Source: Colias croceus (Eukaryota; Arthropoda; Insecta; Lepidoptera; Pieridae). From it: 64,000 nucleotides of DNA. A program made the position numbers and the translations under genes. This document shows, piece by piece, positions 10,371-22,700 of the stretch. Position 1 is the stretch's first letter, and each line of letters starts with the position of its first letter. The stretch lies in assembly GCF_905220415.1 (NCBI RefSeq), contig NC_059538.1:5084001-5148000 (forward strand), written 5' to 3'. Below the pieces are notes generated by a model. It saw only the letters and a list, made by a program, of their open reading frames with translations. It did not search any database and was not told the DNA's origin.

Positions 10371-12480
10371 CTAATTCTCTTCAGATTCTTCCTCCGTATT
10401 TTCACAGTACATTTTATTTAATTTGATGACATCTTTTTCAGACATGCCTAATCTTTGTCCCAACTCTACATTTTCCTGTAAAGTAAGTATTATGGATCAG
10501 CAAATTTTTCATATACTTATCTACAATTAAGGACTTGATAAATAAAAGGTCACTAAGTAAGCGTACGTAAGTTAAAAAAATATGAAAATACCTCTAATGG
10601 AATTATTGTTCTATTTCCATTTTTTGAAAAAGCTTTTTCCGGGTAATGCATCACGCTTCCATAGTCGTATGATATTCCAAAATCAGTGATCGTGTCATTA
10701 TTGTATTTTTTGAAATTGTGCTCATGTCCTAAAACGTATAATTTACTGAAGTTCAAATAATATTAGTTAGTTTATAGTTTTTGTTGCTTAACCGTGAATT
10801 AAATACAATGTAGACGTATAAATTTAAAAAAATATATATCCTCTCGCACACTTACCATCTTTAATATTTTCCCAAACAATTTCTACAAAATCGTCTCTAT
10901 CATACGTACTCTGCATGTGATAAAACCCAAGAGTATGTAACATCTCATGGACTACGGTGCCATGTTTAAAACAACGTTTGGCGAGATTCAAAACTTGGTC
11001 TGGTTCATCTTCGTCGTCCTCTGGCAATCTATAACCCACATTCGAAAAACAACCGCTTGAGGAACCCTAAAGCAAACATTATTGTTACATAGAACATTTG
11101 CATATGTGTCGATTCAACTGTGTATAGATAGGTATATAGACAGGTAGAGGCAAAAATAGAAATTAAGTATAGGTACTATACATAATTTCCATACCTATTA
11201 TTATAGTTTTAGAGATATCAGGTAGGTACTTATATTTCGTAGAGGGCGACTATTACATTGTATAATTTTTCTTGATAGGTAGACACGAAGAGCCTGCTCG
11301 TAAAAATAGACCCATAGATTTTATTACTTCAGTAATCTTTTAGAACTGGATCTAACTACCATCTATGAGTGAAATTGGCTATCCTACGAACATACAGGAA
11401 GCCCACTTACATACTAAAGAAATATCTTTATTTTTTTGCTACCATAACATTATAAATAAAATATTTTTTCTCACATCTGTCGAATGTTCTGCAAAGCGTC
11501 ATATAGCTGATACGTATTTTTATGTATCTATTTAAACACTCACAGTTATTGTTATATAATTACATAAAAATAAGTAATATGCAATTACCTGTATTCGTAA
11601 TGCATGTTCGTTCTCTTTTCTTTTGCTGAATTGAATGCACGACTTATTGGATATATCGGCCATTCCCATTTCGATCATCTTTATTTGATCCTCATCTGAG
11701 ATAAGATTATCATTATTTATTTGATAGGATAGTAATGACAAAATTATAAGAAATAGTTGGTAAAGTGCTACACACAATGTGTCGAAATTAACTATAATAA
11801 TATTAACAGTTTATTGTGATTATTAATTCGTTAGATTAATATTAAAAAAGCGTAAGAAAATTTTCAATATTAAAAAACCTATCTTAAAAAATGTTAATTT
11901 CCAATATACATAATATGCAAATACATAGTCATTTCTCTTTGACGACGATTCTTCGATTAATAGCCGTTTATAAATAGATTAAACAAGGTTTTTAAGGCGT
12001 GACCGGTATCGATTTTATCCATTCCTTTTTATCTTTTATTCTCTCAACTTTGCTACAGAATATTAACAAAGCACATAGTAAGGTAGTAGGTAGTAAGTAA
12101 AAATAGTGCTAAATATTAAATACAAACCGAAGTCGTCTTCTTGTATGTAATACACGACGGTATTATTGGGCCAACGTTTAGCACCGTCTACGAGACCGTT
12201 ACGTCCTTTTACCGCTGAAGTTATTGAGTCCCTTTGTTCGGCTGATAATATCATATCTCCTTCGAAGTGTTCACCCAATTCCGGATTTATACTTAAATCT
12301 GGTAAGAAAATTGATGCTTATGCTACATTGTATTTTTATATTTTATTTTTATGATATTATTTTATGATTGTTAATATTATTACCATCATCGTAAAAATCT
12401 TCTAATCCGTACAGCTCATCTTGTATGATAGGTGATGCTTTGCAAGAAACAATAACTAAAATCGAAAATACGATCAACAT
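10371..12480 (-). CDS. Astacin-family (M12A) zinc metalloprotease, compact form
   Basis: Six exons with consistent phases: 12384-12480, 12128-12298, 11589-11695, 10856-11066, 10592-10728, 10371-10475, giving 275 residues. It has a short signal peptide (MLIVFSILVIVSCKA), the pro-segment motif FEGD (about 44-47) and a mature start near KRWPNN. The zinc-binding site HEMLHTLGFYH lies at about 165-175, and the normal Met-turn SVMHY at about 220-224. The protein ends soon after KMYCEN, so it is essentially signal, pro-segment and catalytic domain, the usual size for simple insect astacins. Exon boundaries match those of the neighbour at 6246-9343, which supports tandem duplication. A TATA box upstream (12525-12531) fits a tissue-specific secreted enzyme; gut or developmental expression would be guesswork. 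Confidence 0.92.
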
Positions 12481-12524
12481 CTTGGTACCAGGTTTCTAAC
12501 GACATTACGTTGATTTCTATGCGT

Positions 12525-12531
12525 TTATATA
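12525..12531 (-). promoter_or_regulatory. TATA box of the compact astacin gene
   Basis: On the minus strand the sequence reads TATATAA about 45 bases before the start codon. That spacing allows a short 5' UTR. Confidence 0.5.
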
Positions 12532-12539
12532 AGTGACGA

Positions 12540-15500
12540 TTGTTAATTAGTAACGTTCGAAAATTAACAGAAACATTTAAAATGTTTTAAGACTTGAGCC
12601 GTTAACAAAGAATCCTGCTGTGAAACTTAGAGTCGGTGTTTAAAAGGCAGCGATAAACTGCTAAGTAATAAGTCATTGGCTTTCTTATCATTTGTCCTTT
12701 TTCACTTACTTTGTGTCTAGAATATTAAGTATCCTTACGTGTAACGATAAACAGAAGGAGCTTTGCTTCTACAGAATACGTTTAATGCATAGTAATACTT
12801 TAACAACTGTATCGTTAGTTCATAAACATTTTTGTAACCGTAACCCTAACATAAACCAACGTCAACCAGAATGTGTAATAATCTCTGTACAATAATACTA
12901 CAGATAAAATATTAAAGTAAGCTATAGTTATATTAGGTATAAGGAAAAAAGAAATAAAATACATTTTTGGTATTGTAAATAACGTGCTATATTTATATTA
13001 CAAAATAATTATAAAAAAAAATCTCGACACACAAAATGTAAACTGTACACGCATGCAATTCAAATACAATATATTTTATCGACAAACCGCTAAATATAAT
13101 GTACAAATAATAATAAGTAATCATATAATATTTAAAGTAAATTAAAAATAATTCATAATAACAGAATAAACCGTTCAAAGAATGAACGAAAAATAACATA
13201 AATCCATTTGATACATTATGGCATTCTTTTAACATAATACTGTGCTAATACAACAAACAATGTACACTCTTCACTTAACTGTACCATGCTAGCATTTTAT
13301 TACATGTATAAATAAATATAGACATCGACACATAAAATAAACACATTGCAGACGACCTTCATAACAAAACTGTGATATTCTGGAACCTAATTAATCATTG
13401 TTTCTAACTTACAACATCCACTATTCTGAGTAAATTAATTTAGGCAGTCTTTACATTTCATCAACCAACGCCGAACGTTACTGAACTTCACAATTCATTA
13501 AATAAGTATTCAATGGAATACCATACAACAAAATGGTAACATACCTATCAACTTAACGTTCAAATTATTTATACAAATTACAATATCAAGACAAACATGT
13601 GTAAAGCGCTGTAAAACGTTCTAAATATTGGTCTAATTTATTATTGCGCGGGATGGCCATCCCTCAACATGCATAACACGCACTACCTTTTCGTTGCGAG
13701 TACATAATCAACTACATACTGCCTTTATACGATTATGAAAATTTTAATGCATGTTACGAAATCGAATTGTAATATAGCACACCGGAATATCCTACCCCGA
13801 TATACGTATATGCGGGTTACATACCAGTTCTATCGGAATGAACAACACCGATGCCAACTATTTTTCACTAGCATCCGAAATTCAAACACGGTATTGCAAC
13901 ATGAGTGCGGTATGCCATATTACAAGTATTATGAATTACCCTAAATACGTTGTGACAGTAAAACTCGTTTATATTGACTATATCTGAAATTTCTACGCTC
14001 ACGCCTTTCTCTGAAGATAAAATGGGGTTTATTTACGCTTACCGCTAATATTTGTCTAATATAATATTTGCCTACGTATAGAGGACGTCAACCGAGTTGT
14101 AAGCGAACACTCAAAACGAGTGCATCTTATCACATATTGTGGAGTGATTTATAAATATTACAAAATTATTGCTATATCATCAATCATCAGTAATCTGATT
14201 GTCTTAAGGCAAACGAATAATGCTGATCACTATATGGTTATATCATATTCAAATACCTCCTATGAAACACGTAGTCTACGGTGAATTGTTTAGTTTGTAT
14301 AATTATTATTACCAAATGCTGTACGGAGCTTGTACTGAATCTAAGCTTAAAATTAATTAATTCAAGAATTCAAGAGTAGACACAACGACACAACAGGTGA
14401 CGACGATATTTAATGTTTTCTCAAAAGTACGACATTTGTTAAACAACAGCTTCCTTGAAGGTAGCTTCAATAAATAGGAAAAATAGAATTTTTGAATATC
14501 AAAAATAATATGCACTAAATTTTATTTATGAAATCGCGTAAAAATTGCGCTAATTATAGTATAAAATCTAAGTAAATTTAATTTATAGCAAAATTAAGTC
14601 GCATGATTATTAATAAAAATATATATCTATTGATAGTTTGGATTCAGTTATAAATGATGAGAAGTGCGAACAATGCTTTATAAATACACAAATTTATATA
14701 AGATGTGATCACAAAATATAAATCAAGCTAACATAGAAAATCAAGGCCATATTTATTTTACTTCTATCATTTTATCGTTTCACTTTTAAGGGTGCAATGG
14801 TTTATCCATTTTGGCACATATTCTATTCATTATTATTTCTTAATATCCTGCGTTTGTTCTAATTATGAAAAACAGTGAAATTATCTGAATCTTAAAAAAA
14901 ATAAGCCACAAATCACCATTAGTAATTCACACATAATAATATTACTTAAAATATAGGCACGTAATGTATATAATTATGCACCTTTTAACTATTGTTACTA
15001 CGTTAGAAGTAGAGCAATGTGAAATCTTAAAACTCACGTTAAAACACGATTATAGTATAAGGCTATTCTAAGCTACACAGCATGGTGAAATATGATTATG
15101 ACATTTTCGTTTCTAGTTCATTTAAAGTTCGATGATTTTTAATAATAATATTTCACCACTTGAAAACGTCTATTTATTTACTATATAATAGCAATAAGCC
15201 TAAAATATTAAAACTTTTAAAGTCCCCTAATTCGATGTATTCAAGATGTTGAACTTGCAGATAATTCAGACACGAATGGCGAATCACAACAACTATAAAA
15301 GAGTATTAAACTTACACATGGTGTCGACTTACTTCGTGACTTGGCAAACATCTGTCAAGTTACACTGATATGTTGAGATAGTAAGAAAACATTGAATTTC
15401 AATACTGTTACAGAATAAAGTTTCATTTAAAATACTGAAGTAACCGCTACGTCGTTAAAAGCTCTCGACAGAACCCGATTGAGAAAACGCCTACAGATTT

Positions 15501-15787
15501 TGAGTAAAAGATTTCGCTACAGTAAGAATATAGATACAAAACTGTACATAAATAAGGAAAGATAAATTGGGCGTAACAATGTTAGAGTCGTTAACATCGT
15601 TGCGTTCGCGTCGAGCTCGCCCGCCGATCACAGAAGTTGCACTTTTAAATATACTAATTAATTAGGCCATCTTAGGACAGATAATCACAATTAGCCATAT
15701 ACATTACACAATTCCTCATAAGCAAATATATCGCAGTAATGCCACGACGATTCAGTCCTTGTTTAATTTCTTTGGATTCGATTTGCA
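12540..15787. other. Gene-free AT-rich stretch downstream of C3G, possibly long 3' UTR
   Basis: About 3.2 kb with only short frames. It may include the 3' UTR of C3G if the acceptor at 15789-15790 (minus strand) is used. No repeat family was recognised. A slightly GC-richer spot lies at about 15600-15630. Confidence 0.35.
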
Positions 15788-15960
15788 CCTGCAACAAAGA
15801 CAATTATGAAATTATTTTGTCGTATGAACTTTAATTAGTATTATGTATGTATCTTTATTTGTGATCGTCGTTTGCCATGGCCATGCCATGGGCGTATCCT
15901 TTCAATACAATAATAAATCGAAAATGTTACTTATTTATTTAAAATAAATAAGCTAAAGTA

Positions 15961-16381
15961 AGGCCAACGAGAAGCGATACAAAAGGTCATTCACCTAAAA
16001 AACAACTGTGGCGTTGACAATCTAATATCTATCTCTTTCCATCTTGTGCCTTTGTCGTAATGTCTCGTTCTCCAGGCAAAAACATAACAACGTCAAGACG
16101 GATTCGCCAACATTCGGGCGGCCATTTTATTATTCTTATTATGTTTTATGATTCAGAAAATTATTATTATTTGCGTTATTTAATTTAAATCTACATAATA
16201 TACAATAATTCAAATTATGATAAAATTTATAAAAATAGACTATGCTTTTTGGTATTATTACAATTTGCCGGATATTTTTTAAAACTATATAAATCCAACT
16301 TTCAAAAAGTTACGCACCCCTGCAATTCCCAATGACCTTGCATGTGTTTTGTTTACATTTGGTATCGCTTCTCGTTGGCCA
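15961..16381. mobile_element. MITE with 20-bp terminal inverted repeats and TA target duplication
   Basis: The left end reads aggccaacgagaagcgatac. The right end, on the opposite strand, reads tggccaacgagaagcgatac. Both are flanked by TA (15959-15960 and 16382-16383). The 421-bp interior is AT-rich and non-coding. TA duplications suggest mobilisation by a Tc1/mariner-type transposase (inference). Confidence 0.7.
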
Positions 16382-16539
16382 TACTTTATATAGCCATATA
16401 TCTCGAGCAGCGGATATAGCAGCGGATTTTTTATATATAATAAATGCCAAATCGTATTCGTTTGTATTTCTTACAAATCGAAACGGAGCGATTGTACGTT
16501 ATGTCGTTAGTGTCTGGAGTTGGGAGTATACATCTAGAA

Positions 16540-16675
16540 GCGGGCAGAAGGGCAGTATAAAACGAAGACCATACGTAGCAATTGTATGTTATGCTGTTTG
16601 TGACATACATCAATGTCATATTATGTTGTTTGTGTCTACATCAAAGGTAGTATAAAACGAACACTACGCATACCG
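16540..16675. repeat. Degenerate tandem duplication just downstream of the C3G stop
   Basis: The string gcagtataaaacga near 16552 recurs as gtagtataaaacga near 16648. Related words (tatgttatgctgtttgtg / catattatgttgtttgtg) lie between. The unit is about 97 bp and diverged. Confidence 0.4.
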
Positions 16676-16677
16676 GG

Positions 16678-16696
16678 CTATGTAGCGGCGGCGGCT

Positions 16697-16727
<31 letters not shown>

Positions 16728-19700
16728 GGTCGGGCGCGGTGCGCGCGCGCCCGCCGCGCGGCTTGATCGTCTCCGATATCTGCCACATCGTCTCCTCGCT
16801 CAGCACGTCGTCGAACTCGTTGAACATCGCCTGGATGCGGTCGTTCTTCTTTATCTTGTATTGTCTGCAAAATCGATGCTCTTATTAGTTTTCGAATGAA
16901 TAGAAGCTAGTAGGGTAGTATGTAGCAGATAATTATATACATATATAGGGGATTTTATCCCCTATGGTTTAGCATCAGGAATTTTAAATTTATGTTTTAT
17001 TAAAAAAAATTACTAGAATTTTGCGATTAGATATCATATCAATACTTCAGTACCCAATTTAAGCCTAACTTTAAGGTTTTATAAAAGGTCCTTGAATCTT
17101 TTAAAATAGAACCTAAATTATCTTTATAAAAATACACTCACTCTTTATGGAACCTCTTCATATTTTCCATTATATGATACTGCTGCCATCTCTTTGTAAA
17201 GTTGATACTACCATCGGGTAGTAGATCGGGATTACCCACATGGACGAATGTTAAATCTTGTAAAAATAGCCCACTGAAAATAAAAATAAAAAATATTAAA
17301 ATAGAATGATATATTTTCTAAGGCAAATTAATGAAAATAAATTCCTACGTCTTTCGAAAGTTCGAATCAAATCCTAGTCAAATTATAATTTGATTCTCAC
17401 AAGTTATATTGACACAGAATTAAATATATCATCACTACATATATTTATGAACGTAACAGTACAATATTCAAACTATTTGTACTGAATTGATTCAATTTAC
17501 TACATGAACACTCACATGTACGGTATACAGGGTGGTTGCGTTTCATTCAACGCCTGTCGATACGCCCTAAAGGACATAGACGAGTCGATCAGCGCACAAT
17601 GGTCCGTCAACGCGTCTTCTATCGCCCTGGACCACCCGAGACGACGTACTGGGGGACAATCTAATGCGGACACTAACGCTAGGTACGAGTTGAAGTTGTT
17701 CATTTTACGTAACGCCTTCATCACTTTGAGGAATTTGCTAGCGTACTTCTCGCGTTCGCGCGCTTCGTACTGGAAATATAAATAGTTTATTAGGCCAATT
17801 GGCAAGTACATATATTATACAATTTATTAACTTTAACACTTCTTCTTGTGTGTCATAATTATGTTCTATTCAAAAAATGCTTATGTTATCTCAGATATTA
17901 TGATGGTAAATTTGAGTATTTGTACCTCATATTCTATAAGCCTATAAGCGTCACTATGAAAAATTGCTTTCGAAGTTGTTTACAAATTAAAAGATTCATT
18001 ACCTGTTCTAATAACCTCGATCGCGCCCAGAAGCTCATCTTATTGAAGTGTTCAGTGAAGCGTGTAAGATTAGGCGACTTCTCCTCCGACTGGTCGCGAG
18101 GCCATGACAGTAGTTCCGCGGTCGTTATCCGCACAAACAGAGCCGCGTCCAACACAGTCATTTGTTCAGCGAGCTCTGAAGCCTTAAAGTCTAATAAAGT
18201 ATCCCTACGTAGTGATACGCTGCCGTAGCACGCCATTTCGTATTCATATCTGTTGTTTGACTGAAATAAAGATAATAAAAATGTTAAAATTTTACAAAAT
18301 AATAAAGGATAAGTAAAGTATGTACGTAATAATTATTATTCTGCTTACATTTTGATAATGCAATTGTTTCTGTTTGTCTACGAGAATTTGTCGCAGTGCT
18401 TTGGAAATAGGCAACTCTTCAGCTTCCACAAGCCAATATATGAATTCCATTATCTCCTGCATGAGCGGTCTATCTAAATCTGCCATCCTGTAATTTATTT
18501 ATATAATTAAATAAAAATGAATCAATGTGATGCTAGCTCTGATAATATGTGATAAGTGTAAAACTCGAGAACAGCTCGAACAATTCGATAATTTTTTTTA
18601 GGCTTTGTTAAAGCACAGGGAAGTTAATTACGGGGAGAAAACGCGTATAATATGATTCGCGGTGGTAAAATGCAAACCATAGGCAGAGGCGCGCGAGCAC
18701 CACTGCTCGCGCGGTTAACTCCGAACGCGCCGTGCTGTGATGACTGCGGAATTATTCGTAAGGACCCGTCCGAATTACTTTAAGATATTATTCTACCAAA
18801 ATATTATTTATTTATTATTATTTTCCTCGTCTTTTTTGGGTTGCCTGGTAGAGATCGCTGCTAGCGATAAGGCCGCCTACTGTACATTGATTAATTTATT
18901 GTTAAGTTTATAAAATGTATCATATTTGGTGTACAATAAAGAATTTTTCATTCATTCATTCATTCATTCACTATTAACAATGACAGGAGCGGTCCGTACT
19001 GTGCCGTGTCCGTACCGTGACACTAAACCAGCCCTAAATGAGCGGCACTCACGTGAGATCGGCCACGACGCGCGTGAGCAGCCCCAGCGTGGAGCGCAGG
19101 TCGTGCGGGCGCGGGCGGAAGTGGTGCGCGCGCCGCACCAGCCGCGCCACCAGCTCGCCCGGCGCCACCCACGTGCGGTACGTCGCCAGGAACGCCTCTT
19201 GGTACGCGAAATCTGTACATACGAGCATACGGTATAGCCGATGCGGTGGAAGCGTCTTTTGCGATGTATACGTGTTTTGCTGAATGCCACAATACAGAAA
19301 ATGCCACAGCACAATAATAATACTAATAAGTTTAAGATATTGACGTGACAACGTCTTATAATTCGATAGAGCTCCGGCTGCAGGCACGAAAAAACATGAC
19401 TCATGCGGCGTTACCTCGCTCTGAGGCGTTCCATGTAAGGCTTGAAGTGCAAGCGAGAGCGCGGAACGAGCGACAAAAAAGCACAATCGGCCTTAAGACG
19501 CTGTCACGTTCAAGTATCGTCAGTAAACCGACTTTACAGACAACCAATTTTTACCCAGAAGGTATATAATATCGACACAAATTTTACTTCATAAATGATT
19601 TATTGATAAAAATGTTTGCGACTTTATTGATAAAAATGTTATGTCATTAAAATATGTTAACAACAAGTTAATGAGAATTTTCATGAGAAAGAATCAGAAA

Positions 19701-22700
19701 AAACTGTTGTGGAACTGTGACATATATTCTTATGGCTCTTTATTCATTAATAATCTTTAATACATCGCAAAAGACAACAATTCTATTTTTAACACAAGCA
19801 TGTGATACCTAGCCGTATATTAAGTATCACATTGCAAAGCATAAGTGCATTATAATATTTATTAATATATATGCCAAAGTGAGAATGCCACATGCTAAAA
19901 AAACACATTCCTTAAAACAATGTTACAATTTCAGTCAAATAAAACTCTGAGAAGCATTCAGAGGACGCAGCTTAGTATATAACATATTTTTTCGATCTTA
20001 TCTGATCTCTAATGAAAATTGTATCATAACAACTTTGCTAGAAGCGTTAAACGTCGATTTGCAAAATAATAAAACCCAAGCAACTACAAAGCTAAAATAG
20101 TTTTAGTAAACAACCAGCGTGTCTCTGTCAGCCCCAACTCAAACAATGATTTCACTTACACTCGTCCGTTTCTGGAAAGTGAGAGCATGAAAGTTACAAT
20201 GGTTAGAGTGATTTGTATATTTAAGCCTACACAGTTAACGATGACCCATATCCAAAGACAAATACAATGTGTACGAGTAGAATATTTATAAAATGACTAG
20301 GAAAATTAATGAATGTGATACGGATGATAAAAATCTGATTTTACATGCTTTTAAATGTACATTATTGATAACAAATTAAAACCCATTTCTCAATCAAAAG
20401 ATATAGTAATAAAATATCATTAAATTTAATAATTTGTAATATATTTACCTTTGGTTGCCTTAGTGGCGAGTACAATAAGCGCGTCCGGGTGTCCGCCCCG
20501 TACTTCAACGCCTTCTTTATTCGGCCCTTTCAGTAGTAGCCAAGAGCTAACATCGGTTTGCAAAACAATATCTTCCGAGTCAGCCACTGCTGGGGCGCTT
20601 TTTTCCGTTTCGGATTGCATTGGCTCTGTACTGCTTTCGCTTCTCTGTAATTTGTTTAAACAATAAGAATAATCGGTATACAAAATTGACCTTAAACTAT
20701 ATCGTTTGGTGTTATATTTCTATATCATTGTTTAAATATAGCACCAATAATAATATATAAGTACTACAAATGGGATGCCATCTACATTGCGACAAACATA
20801 AGACGTTATTAATTTGAATATCACATATGCCTCGATAAATTGTCTTAATTATGTCTGAATATAATGACTGGAAAAAATATTAGGTTCAGTCCCTATTTAT
20901 TACCTGTGAAGGAACAGGCGAAGGTGCGGGCTGAACGAGCCGGTCCAGCTCATCATCATCGAGCGGAAACTTGCCTGGCGATGATACGCTTACGTACATC
21001 TCTTCTGTGCTCTGTAAATATGTATTCAATAATGTTAGAGCAATAAAATTCTTCAAAATATATGAGCGTTTTATTAATTAAAAATAACATGTTTTCTATT
21101 GCCATTTAAAAAAATACAGAATAAATACATAGGTACATACGTCTTGTCGTTTTTACCACGTTTTTTACTTGTATTATATGTAACAAAAACATCAATCAAA
21201 AGGGTAAACATACCACATTATTCAACAGTGATTCGTCTGTCGAACTGTTATGCGAAGACGGCCGCGGTGAAGGTGGGGGCAGTAATTCGTTGCTCGAATA
21301 ATTTGATACCTGTAAATAAAAATCAATGGAATATTAAAAAATCTGTTCTGTACCGATACGAATGTAGGTACTCTTTTTAAATCTATACTCATATTATAAA
21401 GCTGAAGAGTTTGTTTGTTTGAACGCGTTAATCTCAGGAACTACTGTTCCGATTTGAAAATTTCTTTCGGTGTTAGATAGCCCATTCATCGAGGAAGGCT
21501 AAAGGCTATATTGTATCATCACGCTACGACCAACAGTAGCGGAACTACGCGGGTGAAACCGCGGAGCGCAGCGAGTAGACTATAAAGAAAACATCACTTC
21601 ATAGATAAATTTAATTCAAGGTTAAATTTTAAGTGCAATTCCACCCATAATGCATCTTTCGTTTTTATTAAATCTTTCCTTGTGTAAATAATTTAATCAT
21701 TCTGTGACCTTAAGTTTGTAAATAAAAGATATACCTGTTTATTTTTATTCATCTTTGGTGGTAGCGCAGGCGGTTCGATAGGCAGTGGACTAGTACGATT
21801 CGACGTCTTCATACTGACGCTGTCCTCGGAACCACTATAAAAACACATCAGTTATAGATATCATTTGAACAAAACATTTAATTAAAAACTACAAACATTC
21901 CATATACAAAATGAATCACAACACAACATTTCGCATTCATCGATTATCAATCAATATTGCAATTAATACGGTTACTAAACTGGTTACTAGACGATAATAA
22001 CAACGAATTGGAGTTTTACATACCTGAGAGGGGGCGTGCTTAAATGCTGCACTGTTACCGACGAGGCCAGTGAGCGTTGCACCTGGTGGTGACCCACACT
22101 AATACCGCCAGCACTTGTATGTTGCGCACTAAAAATGGGATATTTTTATTAGAGACAATAATAAAACTGCAATTAAAATGTCATTACGAAATAACGAATG
22201 TAAGGACTAGAATTAATCCATACTAATATTATAAAATAAATAAAATAAATAAATAAATAAATATTAAAGGACATTATTACACAAATCGACCTAGTCCCAC
22301 AGTAAGCTCAATTAAGGCTTGTGTTGTGGGTACTAGGCGACGATAAATATAATATTTAATAAATACATATATAGATAATAACACCCAGACCCAAGAACAA
22401 ATAATTGAGTTCATCACACAAATATTTGCCCTGACCGGGGATCGAACCCGGGACCGTCGGCTCAGTAGGCAGCACTTTACCACTGCGCCAACCGCGTCGT
22501 CAGTATATAAATGCGAAAGTAGCTCTGTCTGTCTGTCTGTCTGTTACTCAATCACGCCTAAACTACTGAACCAATTGGCATGAAATTTGGTATGAAGATA
22601 TTTTGATACCCGAGACATAGGATAGGTTTTATCCCGGATATCCCACGGGAACTATGCGGGTTTTTCTTTGACTGCGCGGGCGAAGCCGGGGGCGGAAAGC

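Noticed and set aside
16332..16655. 107-codon plus-strand frame
   Set aside because: It runs across the MITE's end and a diverged tandem repeat, with no family features.
18964..19486. Several overlapping frames of 80-146 codons
   Set aside because: They result from the GC-rich C3G exon at 19053-19212 and read on into introns; only one frame fits the RasGEF-N domain.
22435..22499. A functional tRNA gene
   Set aside because: The A and B boxes are good but there is no acceptor stem, and the sequence continues as a SINE body with an (attt)n tail.
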